Of a DNA stretch of 64,000 bases, positions 63,922 through 64,000 are shown in pieces. Every line of letters starts with the position of its first letter. Positions within the stretch are counted from its first letter, which is position 1. Source of the DNA: Jeotgalicoccus sp. Lineage in GTDB: Bacteria > Bacillota > Bacilli > Staphylococcales > Salinicoccaceae. Below the pieces are notes generated by a model. The model had not been told where the DNA came from. It saw only the letters and a list, made by a program, of their open reading frames with translations, and searched no databases. The stretch spans positions 50,333-114,332 of the forward strand of contig DONT01000006.1 of NCBI GenBank assembly GCA_003513765.1, read 5' to 3'. The translations under genes were made by a program, and so were the position numbers.

Positions 63922-64000
63922 ATGACGGTCGACATTAATCATATTAAAGATAACCTTGAATATGTCGGAAATACATTCAATACCGCAGATGCTGGATATA
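63922..64000 (+). CDS. Start of a further gene, cut by the window edge
   Basis: Only 26 codons are inside the window: MTVDINHIKDNLEYVGNTFN and six more, after GAGGAGCTG. It is open to the edge and 7 bp behind the PrpD gene, so it belongs to the same operon. The opening recalls M20-family ureidohydrolases and carbamoylases, which often accompany allantoinase-like enzymes, but this is too short to be sure. Confidence 0.5.
   Translation, partial: MTVDINHIKDNLEYVGNTFNTADAGY

Overview
The window looks like chromosome of a low-GC Gram-positive bacterium of the Staphylococcaceae, most plausibly a Jeotgalicoccus- or Salinicoccus-type genus. That placement is inferred from the core block hemQ - pta - lipL - MFS - HD-domain gene - ywhD - DUF1934 - argS, whose genes keep company in Staphylococcus and Bacillus, and from the style of the lipoproteins and Shine-Dalgarno sites. 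No rRNA, plasmid or phage gene is visible. One tRNA is present, tRNA-Val(GAC) at 35720-35791.

Layout. 1-8 kb: a GntR (YtrA-type) regulator with its ABC exporter; a YczE-like membrane protein; an acyltransferase; then an XRE regulator, two near-duplicate 65-residue PLDc_N-type membrane proteins and a second ABC exporter, reminiscent of the Bacillus yxlEFG genes. At 7.6-8.0 kb an inverted-repeat-bounded element abuts the remains of an FMN reductase gene. 8-23.8 kb is housekeeping: metallo-beta-lactamase-fold hydrolase, coproheme decarboxylase HemQ, phosphotransacetylase, octanoyltransferase LipL, arginyl-tRNA synthetase, an iron-siderophore or B12 importer without its ATPase, two peptidases and aspartate ammonia-lyase. 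23.9-38.6 kb is accessory but host-like: two paralogous proteins of unknown function, one with a pRiA4b ORF-3-type domain; an M20 amidohydrolase; a zinc alcohol dehydrogenase; PPK2; a TDT transporter; lipoproteins; an ornithine cyclodeaminase-like enzyme with an MHS transporter; a third ABC exporter; and VOC and GNAT proteins.

38.6-45.7 kb is a very AT-rich defence island. It holds a complete four-gene LlaJI-type restriction-modification system (two C5 methyltransferases, a McrB-like AAA+ NTPase and a PD-(D/E)XK endonuclease). It faces a convergent operon of an XRE regulator, an HNH nuclease and a 98-residue orphan. 45.8-57.1 kb, also AT-rich, is a catabolic cluster: creatininase-family hydrolase and APC permease on one strand; on the other a ThDP enzyme, SDR, zinc alcohol dehydrogenase, TRAP transporter, IclR regulator and aldehyde dehydrogenase, with a near-perfect cre box at the start. 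57.4-64 kb is a second IclR-TRAP cassette, with an allantoinase/dihydropyrimidinase-like amidohydrolase, a MmgE/PrpD protein and the start of a further gene.

The most unusual thing I see is not a gene. Five intergenic regions in the host-like first 38 kb carry tandem repeats of (mostly) different sequence, and four of the five share a 41-bp period while the fifth has 42 bp. One fills about 340 bp of a gene-free stretch. None is visible in the AT-rich island.
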